Shown: in pieces, positions 57,395 to 64,000 of the stretch | Numbering within the stretch: the stretch's first letter is position 1 | Layout of the letters: every line of letters starts with the position of its first letter | Position numbers and translations under genes: made by a program | Notes under the pieces: model-generated | What the model saw: the letters and a program-made list of their open reading frames with translations, nothing else | The model's database searches: none | Told to the model about the DNA's origin: nothing | Source: Kluyvera genomosp. 1 | Lineage (GTDB): Bacteria > Pseudomonadota > Gammaproteobacteria > Enterobacterales > Enterobacteriaceae | DNA length: 64,000 nucleotides | Direction: 5' to 3' | Assembly (NCBI RefSeq): GCF_001266615.1 | Contig: NZ_LGHZ01000001.1 | Coordinates: 124,001-188,000, forward strand

Positions 57395-58234
57395 TTATTT
57401 GATAACCGTTAACTTCTTACGATAGTTACTTGGCGTAAATGACGTCAGCTTTTTGAAAGTTTTAATAAACAAACTTGGACTGCTATAGCCTGACTCATAC
57501 GCAATATCGGTTACTGAGTAGTTGGTTATTTCCAACTGTTTTTTGGCAAAATTAATGCGGATATCATTAATAATCTGCATTGGCGTTTTACCGTAGTAGC
57601 GTTGGGTGGCTCGCGTTAAATATTCCTGGGTTTTCCCGGATAACTCGACCATATTATCCAACGCCCCTTCACCAAATTTTAATTTATCGTGCATGGCTTC
57701 AACCGTGGATTTTAACCACTGCGGCGTAACATCCTGCGCCTGCTCTTCACGGTGATGTCGGAGGCGATTAATCACGTAGAAGGAAACCAGTTCAATAAAT
57801 TCGTCGAATTCCGTTTCGCGAAAGTGAAGTGATGCAATAACCGACTCAATGTAGCTAAGAAACGTGCTTTTAATCGAATAGACTTGCGAAGCAACCAGAG
57901 CAAACGGAACCAGCGCCTGATAATGCGTATCGAAGAAATCTTTGCTGATCCCAACGTTTAGGATTCTTGTCGCACCGAACTCGTAAAAGCTCTGATGGTG
58001 TGAACCCATAGGGATGAAGACAAAGTCTCCGCGCTCCAGCATGACCCGTTTGCCATTTATCACCTGATAGTAGCGCCCGGTCAGTACGATAGTGAACTCG
58101 TAGTAGTCGTGCTGGTGTAACCCACTGATACTTTCCGTTTTGTTGTAGATGAAGACATGAAAATTCTTACCGTTGAAGAGCTGTTGTTCTCTGGCGGTGT
58201 TGATTTCCATGCTGATCATCTTTGGTTGCCTCAT
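57395..58234 (-). CDS. chbR: ChbR, AraC-family regulator of the chb operon
   Basis: 279 residues (E. coli 280). Cupin-like N-terminal sensor (about 25-110; [23 protein letters not shown]) and two C-terminal helix-turn-helix motifs ([29 protein letters not shown]). It represses chb without inducer and activates it with mono-deacetylated chitobiose phosphate, together with NagC and CRP. Ten bases after the chbA stop. Confidence 0.96.
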   Translation of the reverse strand: MRQPKMISMEINTAREQQLFNGKNFHVFIYNKTESISGLHQHDYYEFTIVLTGRYYQVINGKRVMLERGDFVFIPMGSHHQSFYEFGATRILNVGISKDFFDTHYQALVPFALVASQVYSIKSTFLSYIESVIASLHFRETEFDEFIELVSFYVINRLRHHREEQAQDVTPQWLKSTVEAMHDKLKFGEGALDNMVELSGKTQEYLTRATQRYYGKTPMQIINDIRINFAKKQLEITNYSVTDIAYESGYSSPSLFIKTFKKLTSFTPSNYRKKLTVIK

Positions 58235-58244
58235 AGGGAAAAGC

Positions 58245-58592
58245 CTATTGTACCTTCTCGTGAAGTTCGATCAATTCAGCAACGAGTTCGCGGGCCAACA
58301 TTGAAGTCATTAGATGATCCTGCGCATGAACCAGCACCAGGCTCACTTTCATACGCCCTTCGCCTTCATCGCTTTCGATGAGCTGAGTCTGTACGCGGTG
58401 CGCTTCGCTCAGCGCAATGCGGGACTGGTCCATCGTTGCTTTAGCAGTTTCAAAATCACCCTGCTTCGCCTGCTTCAGCGCGGCGTATGCCAGGCTGCGT
58501 GCCTGTCCAGAGTTGATAATCAGGCCCATCACCACTTCTTCGAGATCGTTTTCCTGCACGTCCTCAGCAACAACATTATCCAAATCAAACAT
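58245..58592 (-). CDS. chbA: ChbA, chitobiose PTS EIIA component
   Basis: 115 residues (E. coli 116), lactose-type EIIA forming trimeric helical bundles. The phosphorylated histidine is His89 in [16 protein letters not shown] precedes the ATG. Passes phosphate from HPr to ChbB. 55 bases separate it from chbC. Confidence 0.97.
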   Translation of the reverse strand: MFDLDNVVAEDVQENDLEEVVMGLIINSGQARSLAYAALKQAKQGDFETAKATMDQSRIALSEAHRVQTQLIESDEGEGRMKVSLVLVHAQDHLMTSMLARELVAELIELHEKVQ

Positions 58593-58647
58593 ATCTATTC
58601 CCTTTTTGTGAGGGCGGTATGGAGACTCGCTCCATACCGCATTGGCA

Positions 58648-60006
58648 TTAGAATTTCAGTGCTGCCGCGATGTCTTCTTCGCTTTCTTCTTCTTCAATGG
58701 TCTGCTGTGCCTTGTTCGAAATCATCACGAATGGAATGTAAACCATCGTGGCGACACAGAGGTTGAACAGAGCGACGAACAGCGCTGCGATGCTACCGTT
58801 ACTGTTGAAGAATGCACCCAGACCGGTTGGCATGGTCCACGGTGCCAGGTTAGTGACCGGTGGAATGATACCCATGGAGTACGCTGCCAGAGTGATAGCA
58901 GCCAGAATTGGCTGTACCAGAACAAACGGGATGAACATAACCGGGTTCATGATGATTGGCAGACCAAACAGGATCGGTTCGTTAATCTGGAAGATGCCTG
59001 ATGGCAGCGCCAGTTTCGCAACCTGACGATGGTCAGCGCGGCGAGAAGCGATAAAGATGGCGATAATCAAGCCCAGAGTCGCACCGGAACCACCCAGCAG
59101 GATGTAGGAATCCAGCATTGGTTTCGCCCAGAAGTGGAACTGCTGGCCCGCAGCGATAGCAGCATCAACGGAACCGTACTGGTTGTACAGTGCGATGTTT
59201 TCCAGCGCCCATGGGGTCATGATGCCGTTATCCAGCGCAGTCAGCGCCAGGGAACCGTGAACACCGAAGAACCACAGCAGGGAGTTGAACACCACGTATG
59301 CCCAGCCCACAACGCCACCCATTGCTGCCAGCGGTTTGGAGATGGAGTCCATGATGATCTGGTGGAAGTTGCTGCCGTAAGAGGACAGCATCCAGGAGAT
59401 AATCCCGAAGATGGAGAGGATCAGGAAGCCTGGAATCAGCGCTGAGAATGAACGTGCGACAGAAGATGGCACGCTGTCTGGCAGTGTAATAACCCAGTTG
59501 CGACGGATAACGAAGGTGAACAGTTCAGCGACCACCAGACCGATAATCATACCGGAGATGATGTTCTGACCACCCAGCCAGTTAGCGCCTACCGCATACG
59601 CATCGCCGACGCTGTATGGGGTGACGGTCATGAATGCCGCTACCGCCAGCAGACCAGCCGCCATTGGGTCAACTTTGCGCTCTTCGGCTAAAGCTGAACC
59701 TATAAAGAAAGGCGCCATCAGGGACATAATACCCAGGGTACCGTTATAAACGTTACCACCGATGGCTTTAAAGCTGTCTAACGTTGCAATGGTTGATGCA
59801 TCCAGACGAATGCCCATTGAATAGAAGAATGAGCCCTCACCAAAGCTCAGGAAAACGTTATTAATTAATACAAACATGGCCCCTGCGAGGGTCAGTGGCA
59901 TTAATTTAATAAAGCCGTTTTTAATGGCGTTAATGTGAGGCTGCTTTCCTATTTTAACAGCAAAAGGAAGGAGTACCTTTTCAAGCGAATCGATCACTTT
60001 ACTCAT
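58648..60006 (-). CDS. chbC: ChbC, chitobiose PTS EIIC permease
   Basis: 452 residues, the E. coli length; about ten membrane spans of the lactose/cellobiose EIIC family. The substrate-site region [14 protein letters not shown] (Asn-Glu-Pro motif) is visible near the C-terminal third. Imports and phosphorylates N,N'-diacetylchitobiose. An 80-bp spacer with a ChiX-pairing site precedes it. Confidence 0.97.
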   Translation of the reverse strand: MSKVIDSLEKVLLPFAVKIGKQPHINAIKNGFIKLMPLTLAGAMFVLINNVFLSFGEGSFFYSMGIRLDASTIATLDSFKAIGGNVYNGTLGIMSLMAPFFIGSALAEERKVDPMAAGLLAVAAFMTVTPYSVGDAYAVGANWLGGQNIISGMIIGLVVAELFTFVIRRNWVITLPDSVPSSVARSFSALIPGFLILSIFGIISWMLSSYGSNFHQIIMDSISKPLAAMGGVVGWAYVVFNSLLWFFGVHGSLALTALDNGIMTPWALENIALYNQYGSVDAAIAAGQQFHFWAKPMLDSYILLGGSGATLGLIIAIFIASRRADHRQVAKLALPSGIFQINEPILFGLPIIMNPVMFIPFVLVQPILAAITLAAYSMGIIPPVTNLAPWTMPTGLGAFFNSNGSIAALFVALFNLCVATMVYIPFVMISNKAQQTIEEEESEEDIAAALKF

Positions 60007-60024
60007 AGAAAATACCCTTAAAGG

Positions 60025-60044
60025 GCCGCAATTAATATTGCGGC
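60025..60044 (-). promoter_or_regulatory. Hairpin in the chbB-chbC spacer
   Basis: GCCGCAAT (60025-60032) pairs with ATTGCGGC (60037-60044), a perfect 8-bp stem with loop TAAT, about 20 bases before the chbC start. May define an mRNA processing or stability point. Confidence 0.5.
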
Positions 60045-60053
60045 GATTGTATG

Positions 60054-60073
60054 TGAAATAACTCTTTGACGGG
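60054..60073 (-). promoter_or_regulatory. ChiX sRNA pairing (trap) site in chbB-chbC spacer
   Basis: The plus strand here reads TGAAATAACTCTTTGACGGG, 18 of 20 identical to the ChiX (MicM) seed as remembered (TGAAATTCCTCTTTGACGGG), so the minus-strand chb mRNA is complementary to ChiX. In E. coli and Salmonella this spacer titrates ChiX and so releases chiP from repression. Confidence 0.8.
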
Positions 60074-60086
60074 AAAAATAATTAAA

Positions 60087-60407
60087 TTACTGCGCAGCGG
60101 CTTTTTTAATTGCAGCAACCGCTGCTTTAAGCACGCCTAAACCATCTACTTTGCCATACAGCGTTGAATCAATAACTTCAATTGGTTTGTTTGGTAAAAT
60201 CTTTTGAATATCGCCCAACATATAACCAATTTGTGGACCGAGTAAAATAACGTCAGCTTCAGGACCTTTTTCTGCAGCAAACGCTTCGGAGAATGCTTCA
60301 ATTACGACAGGCACTTCGTATTTCTCAGCCTGTGCACGCATTTTGGATACCAACAATGAAGTGGACATCCCTGCAGAGCAAAAGAGATAAATATGTTTCT
60401 TTTCCAT
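60087..60407 (-). CDS. chbB: ChbB, chitobiose PTS EIIB component
   Basis: 106 residues, the E. coli length. The phosphorylated cysteine is Cys10 in [15 protein letters not shown], followed by the P-loop-like turn. GAGGAAG precedes the ATG. First gene of chbBCARFG. Confidence 0.97.
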   Translation of the reverse strand: MEKKHIYLFCSAGMSTSLLVSKMRAQAEKYEVPVVIEAFSEAFAAEKGPEADVILLGPQIGYMLGDIQKILPNKPIEVIDSTLYGKVDGLGVLKAAVAAIKKAAAQ

Positions 60408-60508
60408 TCACGCTTCCTCAACTTGTGAAATCTGCCATCACCGGGCGATGTTCCTTATGCCCACTACCCTCGTATGTAACAGATGAGTTATCTTCTGTTT
60501 ATGCCTTG

Positions 60509-60593
60509 AGTATACGGCAACAAATTGTGTACGGATAATTCTTACATCCCAAAAATTGTCTCTCATTGACCTCTCGTTTTGACTGCCTTCACA
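60509..60593 (-). promoter_or_regulatory. chb promoter region with CRP site
   Basis: On the minus strand a -10 TATACT lies at 60509-60514, about 100 bp before chbB. Upstream, TGTGAAGGCAGTCAAA (60578-60593) matches the CRP consensus at nine of ten positions. NagC and ChbR sites are expected here from E. coli but were not assigned. Confidence 0.6.
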
Positions 60594-60640
60594 CTTTGGT
60601 CAAAATAATTCGCGACAAGAAATAAGCATGATTTCTCATA

Positions 60641-60665
60641 AAAAAGCCCGACGCTAAGGTCGGGC
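60641..60665 (-). terminator. osmE terminator
   Basis: On the minus strand GCCCGAC pairs with GTCGGGC (60646-60665), followed by TTTTTT. Confidence 0.9.
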
Positions 60666-60692
60666 TTTCGTAGATGTCCGATGAATACACGA

Positions 60693-61034
60693 TTACTTAC
60701 TGGCGGCCTGCGGGTCTGTGTCGTACTGCGCACAAGTTTGATAGCCAGAGTTGATCACATGCCCGGTATCGTCTAAGGCCACAAAGTAGGTTTCAGCTTT
60801 ACCATCTCGTTGACCCAATATATAGGTCTGGCAAGTACCACGAGCATGAATCATCGATACTTCAGATGATGGTTTACCCGCTATCTGCGCAACCTGCGAA
60901 CGGCTCATCCCTTTCTTCACGTCTTTCACTACCGGCTGAGTAAACTGGTCTGCCGTACGGTCGTATGCGGTACAACCCGCCAGCAGGGTCATTACAGCGG
61001 CGGCACCCAGGAAACCGACAATATTCTTATTCAT
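60693..61034 (-). CDS. osmE: OsmE, osmotically inducible lipoprotein (SmpA/BamE-like)
   Basis: 113 residues from ATG 61034 (AAGGGAAG upstream); the open frame extends further without support. Lipobox LAGC puts the lipidated cysteine at residue 21. The SmpA/OmlA (BamE-like) domain follows: [20 protein letters not shown] and [27 protein letters not shown]. Induced by osmotic stress and stationary phase in E. coli. Divergent from nadE, as in E. coli. Confidence 0.96.
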   Translation of the reverse strand: MNKNIVGFLGAAAVMTLLAGCTAYDRTADQFTQPVVKDVKKGMSRSQVAQIAGKPSSEVSMIHARGTCQTYILGQRDGKAETYFVALDDTGHVINSGYQTCAQYDTDPQAASK

Positions 61035-61251
61035 CTTCCCTTCTCCTTTTTTATGAAGTGACTTAAGCCTGGAATAAAACATGCTATTTATCAACCAATC
61101 CGTCTGAATCAGCACCGGGTAATGGAATATTCGGATTAATTTACATCAGTCAAAACTGTGATCCTTGTCGTTTTACCGTCAAAGAGGTAGCTTTAACACA
61201 TTGTTCTAATGAGCTATCGGCACAGGCTGGCACACATTTTCGGAGGGGTAA

Positions 61252-62079
61252 ATGGCGTTACAACAAGAGATTATTCAGGCGCTTGGCGCAAAACCACAGA
61301 TTGACGCAAAAGAAGAAATCCGTCGCAGCGTCGATTTTCTCAAAACCTACCTAAAAACCTATCCATTTATCAAATCGTTAGTGCTGGGAATTAGCGGGGG
61401 TCAGGACTCCACATTGACTGGCAAGCTATGCCAAATGGCGATTAATGAGCTGCGCGCAGAAACCGGTGACAGCGCGCTGCAGTTCATCGCCGTGCGTCTG
61501 CCCTACGGCGTTCAGTTTGATGAACAGGATTGCCAGGACGCCATTGCCTTTATTCAACCGGATCGCGTACTGACAGTAAATATCAAAGCCGCAGTACTGG
61601 CCAGCGAGCAGGCGCTTCGTGAGGCAGGTATTGAGCTGAGTGACTTTGTTCGCGGCAATGAAAAAGCCCGCGAACGTATGAAAGCACAGTACAGTATCGC
61701 CGGAATGACTCAGGGCGTGGTCGTGGGGACCGATCATGCGGCAGAAGCTATCACCGGGTTCTTCACTAAATACGGGGATGGTGGCACCGACATTAACCCG
61801 ATTTTCCGTCTCAACAAACGCCAGGGTAAACAGCTGCTGGCAGAACTCGGCTGTCCTGAGCATTTATATCAGAAAGCACCGACCGCCGATCTTGAAGATG
61901 ACCGCCCTTCTCTGCCCGATGAAGTCGCACTTGGCGTCACTTACGACAACATTGATGACTATCTGGAAGGCAAAACGCTGGACGCCGCACAAGCGAAGAC
62001 CATTGAAGGCTGGTATCTGAAGACGGAGCATAAACGTCGTCCGCCAATTACCGTGTTTGATGATTTCTGGAAGAAATAA
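61252..62079 (+). CDS. nadE: NH3-dependent NAD+ synthetase
   Basis: Amidates deamido-NAD to NAD+, the last step of NAD synthesis. 275 residues, the E. coli length. PP-loop ATP-binding motif [14 protein letters not shown] (about 44-57), plus [33 protein letters not shown] precedes the ATG. E. coli has cho and ves downstream; here spy follows directly in convergent orientation. Confidence 0.98.
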   Translation: MALQQEIIQALGAKPQIDAKEEIRRSVDFLKTYLKTYPFIKSLVLGISGGQDSTLTGKLCQMAINELRAETGDSALQFIAVRLPYGVQFDEQDCQDAIAFIQPDRVLTVNIKAAVLASEQALREAGIELSDFVRGNEKARERMKAQYSIAGMTQGVVVGTDHAAEAITGFFTKYGDGGTDINPIFRLNKRQGKQLLAELGCPEHLYQKAPTADLEDDRPSLPDEVALGVTYDNIDDYLEGKTLDAAQAKTIEGWYLKTEHKRRPPITVFDDFWKK

Positions 62080-62087
62080 AGAAGAAA

Positions 62088-62138
62088 ACCGCCGGACCTG
62101 CCCATAACCTATTGGTATTTATGGGCAGGTCCGGCGGT
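62088..62138. terminator. Long 19-bp stem between nadE and spy
   Basis: ACCGCCGGACCTGCCCATA (62088-62106) is perfectly complementary to TATGGGCAGGTCCGGCGGT (62120-62138) with a 13-base loop. It acts probably as a bidirectional terminator for the two convergent genes. Minus-strand tail TTTTC; plus-strand tail CTTAAG. Confidence 0.75.
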
Positions 62139-62161
62139 CTTAAGACAGTGTGCCGCTAAAC

Positions 62162-62662
62162 TTATTCGGCAGGCGCAGGAGGCATTTTACCTTCTGGCGC
62201 TTTGTGTTCTGTCAGACGCTTCTCAAAATTGGCATTAAACTGTTTTTTCTGTTCCGGCGTTAAGATGTTGTAAATCTTGTTCTGGGTTTCCAGACGAGAC
62301 AGCATCATACCTTTATGCTGTTCTTCCATTTTGGCGATCTGCGCTTCGGCTTTTGCTTTATCGAAACTGTCGCTGGCGACCAGATTATGCATCGCACGCA
62401 TCTCATCCTGCGGCGGACGTTTGTTGTGTTCGCGGCCCTCTTTCATAATGTCGCGCATCTGTTGTTTTTGCGCATCGGTCAGGTTCAACCCCTGGAACAT
62501 CATGTCATGGCGTGGGCCCATTTTACCTTTGTGATGATTCATCATCTTGGCGTTTGGCTGAGCCGCTTCGGTGGTGGTAGAGGTGGTGTCCGCAGCGTGA
62601 GCCAGGTTAGCAGCACCCAGAGCCAGCGTAGAAGCAACAAACAGAGCAGTTAATTTTTTCAT
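62162..62662 (-). CDS. spy: Spy, periplasmic ATP-independent chaperone
   Basis: 166 residues from ATG 62662 (E. coli 161); the upstream frame extension lacks a ribosome site. The signal peptide is 23 residues (MKKLTALFVASTLALGAANLAHA). The mature protein is all-helical with the LTxxQ motifs LTDAQKQQ and LTPEQKKQ, forming the cradle-shaped dimer. Histidine/methionine-rich N-terminus (MMNHHKGKMGP). Induced by Cpx and Bae envelope stress in E. coli. Confidence 0.96.
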   Translation of the reverse strand: MKKLTALFVASTLALGAANLAHAADTTSTTTEAAQPNAKMMNHHKGKMGPRHDMMFQGLNLTDAQKQQMRDIMKEGREHNKRPPQDEMRAMHNLVASDSFDKAKAEAQIAKMEEQHKGMMLSRLETQNKIYNILTPEQKKQFNANFEKRLTEHKAPEGKMPPAPAE

Positions 62663-62980
62663 TATCGGGTCCTTACTTTCAATTATTCTGACGGCGCATT
62701 GCCGTGTTGACGAGATTAACTTTACGGGGTTTATCGTCAATTAATCAGAGCCTGCGTAAAACAATGAAAGTGTAAAAAACGATTTCCAACCAATTATGAA
62801 GAAATTGAGGATAAACTGTGGAGAGCTGCAACTAGAATATTCAAGATGATGATTAAGAAGGGATTTTGAAGAAGTATAAAGCACCGCAGATTATTAATAA
62901 AGCAATAATCCAGGATAAATCTGTAATAAGCAAAATGAGAATACATTAATACCGCCAGGCTCACCCGGCGGTACGGATAA
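62663..62980. other. Gene-free stretch between spy and astE
   Basis: 318 AT-rich bases. It should hold the spy promoter (CpxR/BaeR-controlled in E. coli; several GTAAA half-sites are seen but no canonical pair) and ends with a hairpin ACCGCC/GGCGGT (62951-62972) that may terminate the ast operon. No coding frame is supported. Confidence 0.5.
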
Positions 62981-63958
62981 TTAAATCATCGGCGGGCAAC
63001 GTTCCAGCATTAATCCCGCCCGAAGCCCTAGCGCCACATCAGGATTCGGGAACAGCACGTATTCACAGGGGGATGACACCACGTAACGAATGTCCCCATC
63101 TTCTGCCAGCAGCGTCCCTTTGGCAAACGGCGTAAAGTTCAAGGTCTGAGGTGACATATAGAGACGAAAATCGGCACTGCGCCGGGTTATCTGTTGCACC
63201 ACCCGATAGTGGAGGGGTTCAGTGGTCGAACCGCCGCCAAATTCCCCCGCCAGCAGGTTTGTCAATTGGCGTTCCACCAGCGCAAACTGCGTCAGATCGT
63301 TTTGCCCAAATGGTCTGGCTTTCCCCAATTCCAACGTGCAGGACTGTGCATCAAACGATTCACAGGTAAAATGACTGAATGTTCCTCCCGGGGCCTGATG
63401 AAACACCAGCGCCTGCAACCCGGCTGAACCCAACCAGTTGAGAAACTGCGGATCCCACGGTGCTTCACGCGCCGGCATAACACCAAAACGCAAATGATGC
63501 GACCCACGAATGGCGGTATGCATATCGAGGTGCCAACGCACATCTGCCGGGCTGCGCTGATAAAACGCCGCCACGGTTTGCTCAAGGCTAGCGGCGCGAA
63601 TCGTTTCATCGCTCACCGGGAAATGCCGCCAACGTGCGCCAAACATACGATTGAGATCGCTATGCAGATAACGTTTATTGTCGCGTATCGCCGGCGGATT
63701 GCCCAAAACCACCAGCAGATGCCAGCGCAGTTCCTGCCGTCCGCTGACCAATGCATTCAGCAGATTATCGACAATTTCTATCGGCGCCGTTTCATTACCA
63801 TGTATCCCGGCCGATAGCACCAGCGCTTGCGAGCAAGGCTGATGAGGCGTGAGCTGTAAAACGCCTGCCTCACGCCACTCCCAATGGAAGTTTTCCGTAT
63901 CCCCTTCAGGCTGAGGCGGTAGCCGCCCCGCCAGCGTCAATGCCAGAAACTGTTTCAT
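62981..63958 (-). CDS. astE: AstE, succinylglutamate desuccinylase
   Basis: Last step of the arginine succinyltransferase (AST) pathway: N-succinylglutamate to glutamate and succinate. 325 residues (E. coli 322). Zinc ligands His53 and Glu56 in AGIHGNET and His147 in HLDMHTA; a catalytic Glu in TLELGKA. AGGAG precedes the ATG. Nine bases separate it from the astB stop. Final gene of astCADBE; nitrogen-controlled in E. coli. Confidence 0.96.
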   Translation of the reverse strand: MKQFLALTLAGRLPPQPEGDTENFHWEWREAGVLQLTPHQPCSQALVLSAGIHGNETAPIEIVDNLLNALVSGRQELRWHLLVVLGNPPAIRDNKRYLHSDLNRMFGARWRHFPVSDETIRAASLEQTVAAFYQRSPADVRWHLDMHTAIRGSHHLRFGVMPAREAPWDPQFLNWLGSAGLQALVFHQAPGGTFSHFTCESFDAQSCTLELGKARPFGQNDLTQFALVERQLTNLLAGEFGGGSTTEPLHYRVVQQITRRSADFRLYMSPQTLNFTPFAKGTLLAEDGDIRYVVSSPCEYVLFPNPDVALGLRAGLMLERCPPMI

Positions 63959-63967
63959 CTGCTCTCC

Positions 63968-64000
63968 TTAACACTGGAAGGGATAGACAGAACCCAGCTG
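63968..64000 (-). CDS. astB: AstB, C-terminal end (cut off by the window)
   Basis: Ten codons and a TAA stop on the minus strand (QLGSVYPFQC), in frame from the window edge and just upstream of astE. Position in the ast operon and the YPFQ ending fit succinylarginine dihydrolase AstB. Too short for an independent call. Confidence 0.7.
   Translation of the reverse strand, partial: QLGSVYPFQC

Overview
The window is a typical enterobacterial chromosome segment (family Enterobacteriaceae, order Enterobacterales). Gene content, protein lengths and start codons match Escherichia coli and Salmonella gene by gene over most of its length. It is not E. coli: several E. coli genes are missing at their usual places (ycjD, yciQ, the yciGFE group, katE, cho, ves) and other genes stand there. 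The genus cannot be fixed from the sequence alone; Enterobacter, Lelliottia, Kluyvera, Klebsiella or Citrobacter relatives all remain possible. There are no rRNA or tRNA genes, no insertion sequences, no prophage and no CRISPR array.

Layout. 1-2441: end of the sap ABC transporter operon. 2565-10471: fabI, yciW, rnb, pdeR, yciZ, yciT, osmB. 10587-14934: lapA-lapB-pyrF-yciH (minus), pgpB, ribA. 15205-22585: acnA, a small-protein pair (ymiA, yciX), cysB and topA, all on the minus strand. 22980-25961: yciN, sohB, yciK-btuR. 25933-30661: an accessory beta-glucoside-type operon (GPH sugar transporter, GH3 glycosidase, AraC-type regulator) with a perfect CRP site. 30848-35023: rluB, a divergent GNAT/LysR accessory pair, yciO, rnm. 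35100-41889: the complete trp operon with promoter-operator, trpL, attenuator, trpE, fused trpGD, fused trpCF, trpB, trpA and terminator. 41882-47336: an accessory block that replaces yciGFE. It holds a MarR/oxidoreductase pair with twin operators, a RyhB-type sRNA with a Fur box, a LysE-family exporter, a 147-bp imperfect palindrome, an alkyl sulfatase and an IprA-like regulator. 47427-50174: ompW, yciC, yciB, yciA. 50207-64000: yniB, hxpB, an isolated kduD with a KdgR box, SOS-type ydjM, tcyP, cedA, the chb chitobiose operon, osmE, nadE, spy, astE and the last codons of astB.

Between yciA and yniB the order jumps from the 28-min to the 39-min region of the E. coli map. That is what an inversion spanning the replication terminus would produce. 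Functionally the window joins amino-acid and cofactor synthesis (trp, ribA, nadE, btuR, pyrF), sulfur control (cysB, tcyP, yciW), envelope functions (lapAB, pgpB, ompW, osmB, osmE, spy) and three sugar systems (GH3/GPH, chb, kduD).

The observations most worth a second look are the RyhB-family sRNA in the trpA-ompW block, the long palindrome at 44348-44494, the twin MarR operators, the ChiX-pairing site in the chbB-chbC spacer, the terminus rearrangement, and the orphan kduD with its KdgR operator. I did not find a convincing wholly new multi-gene system.
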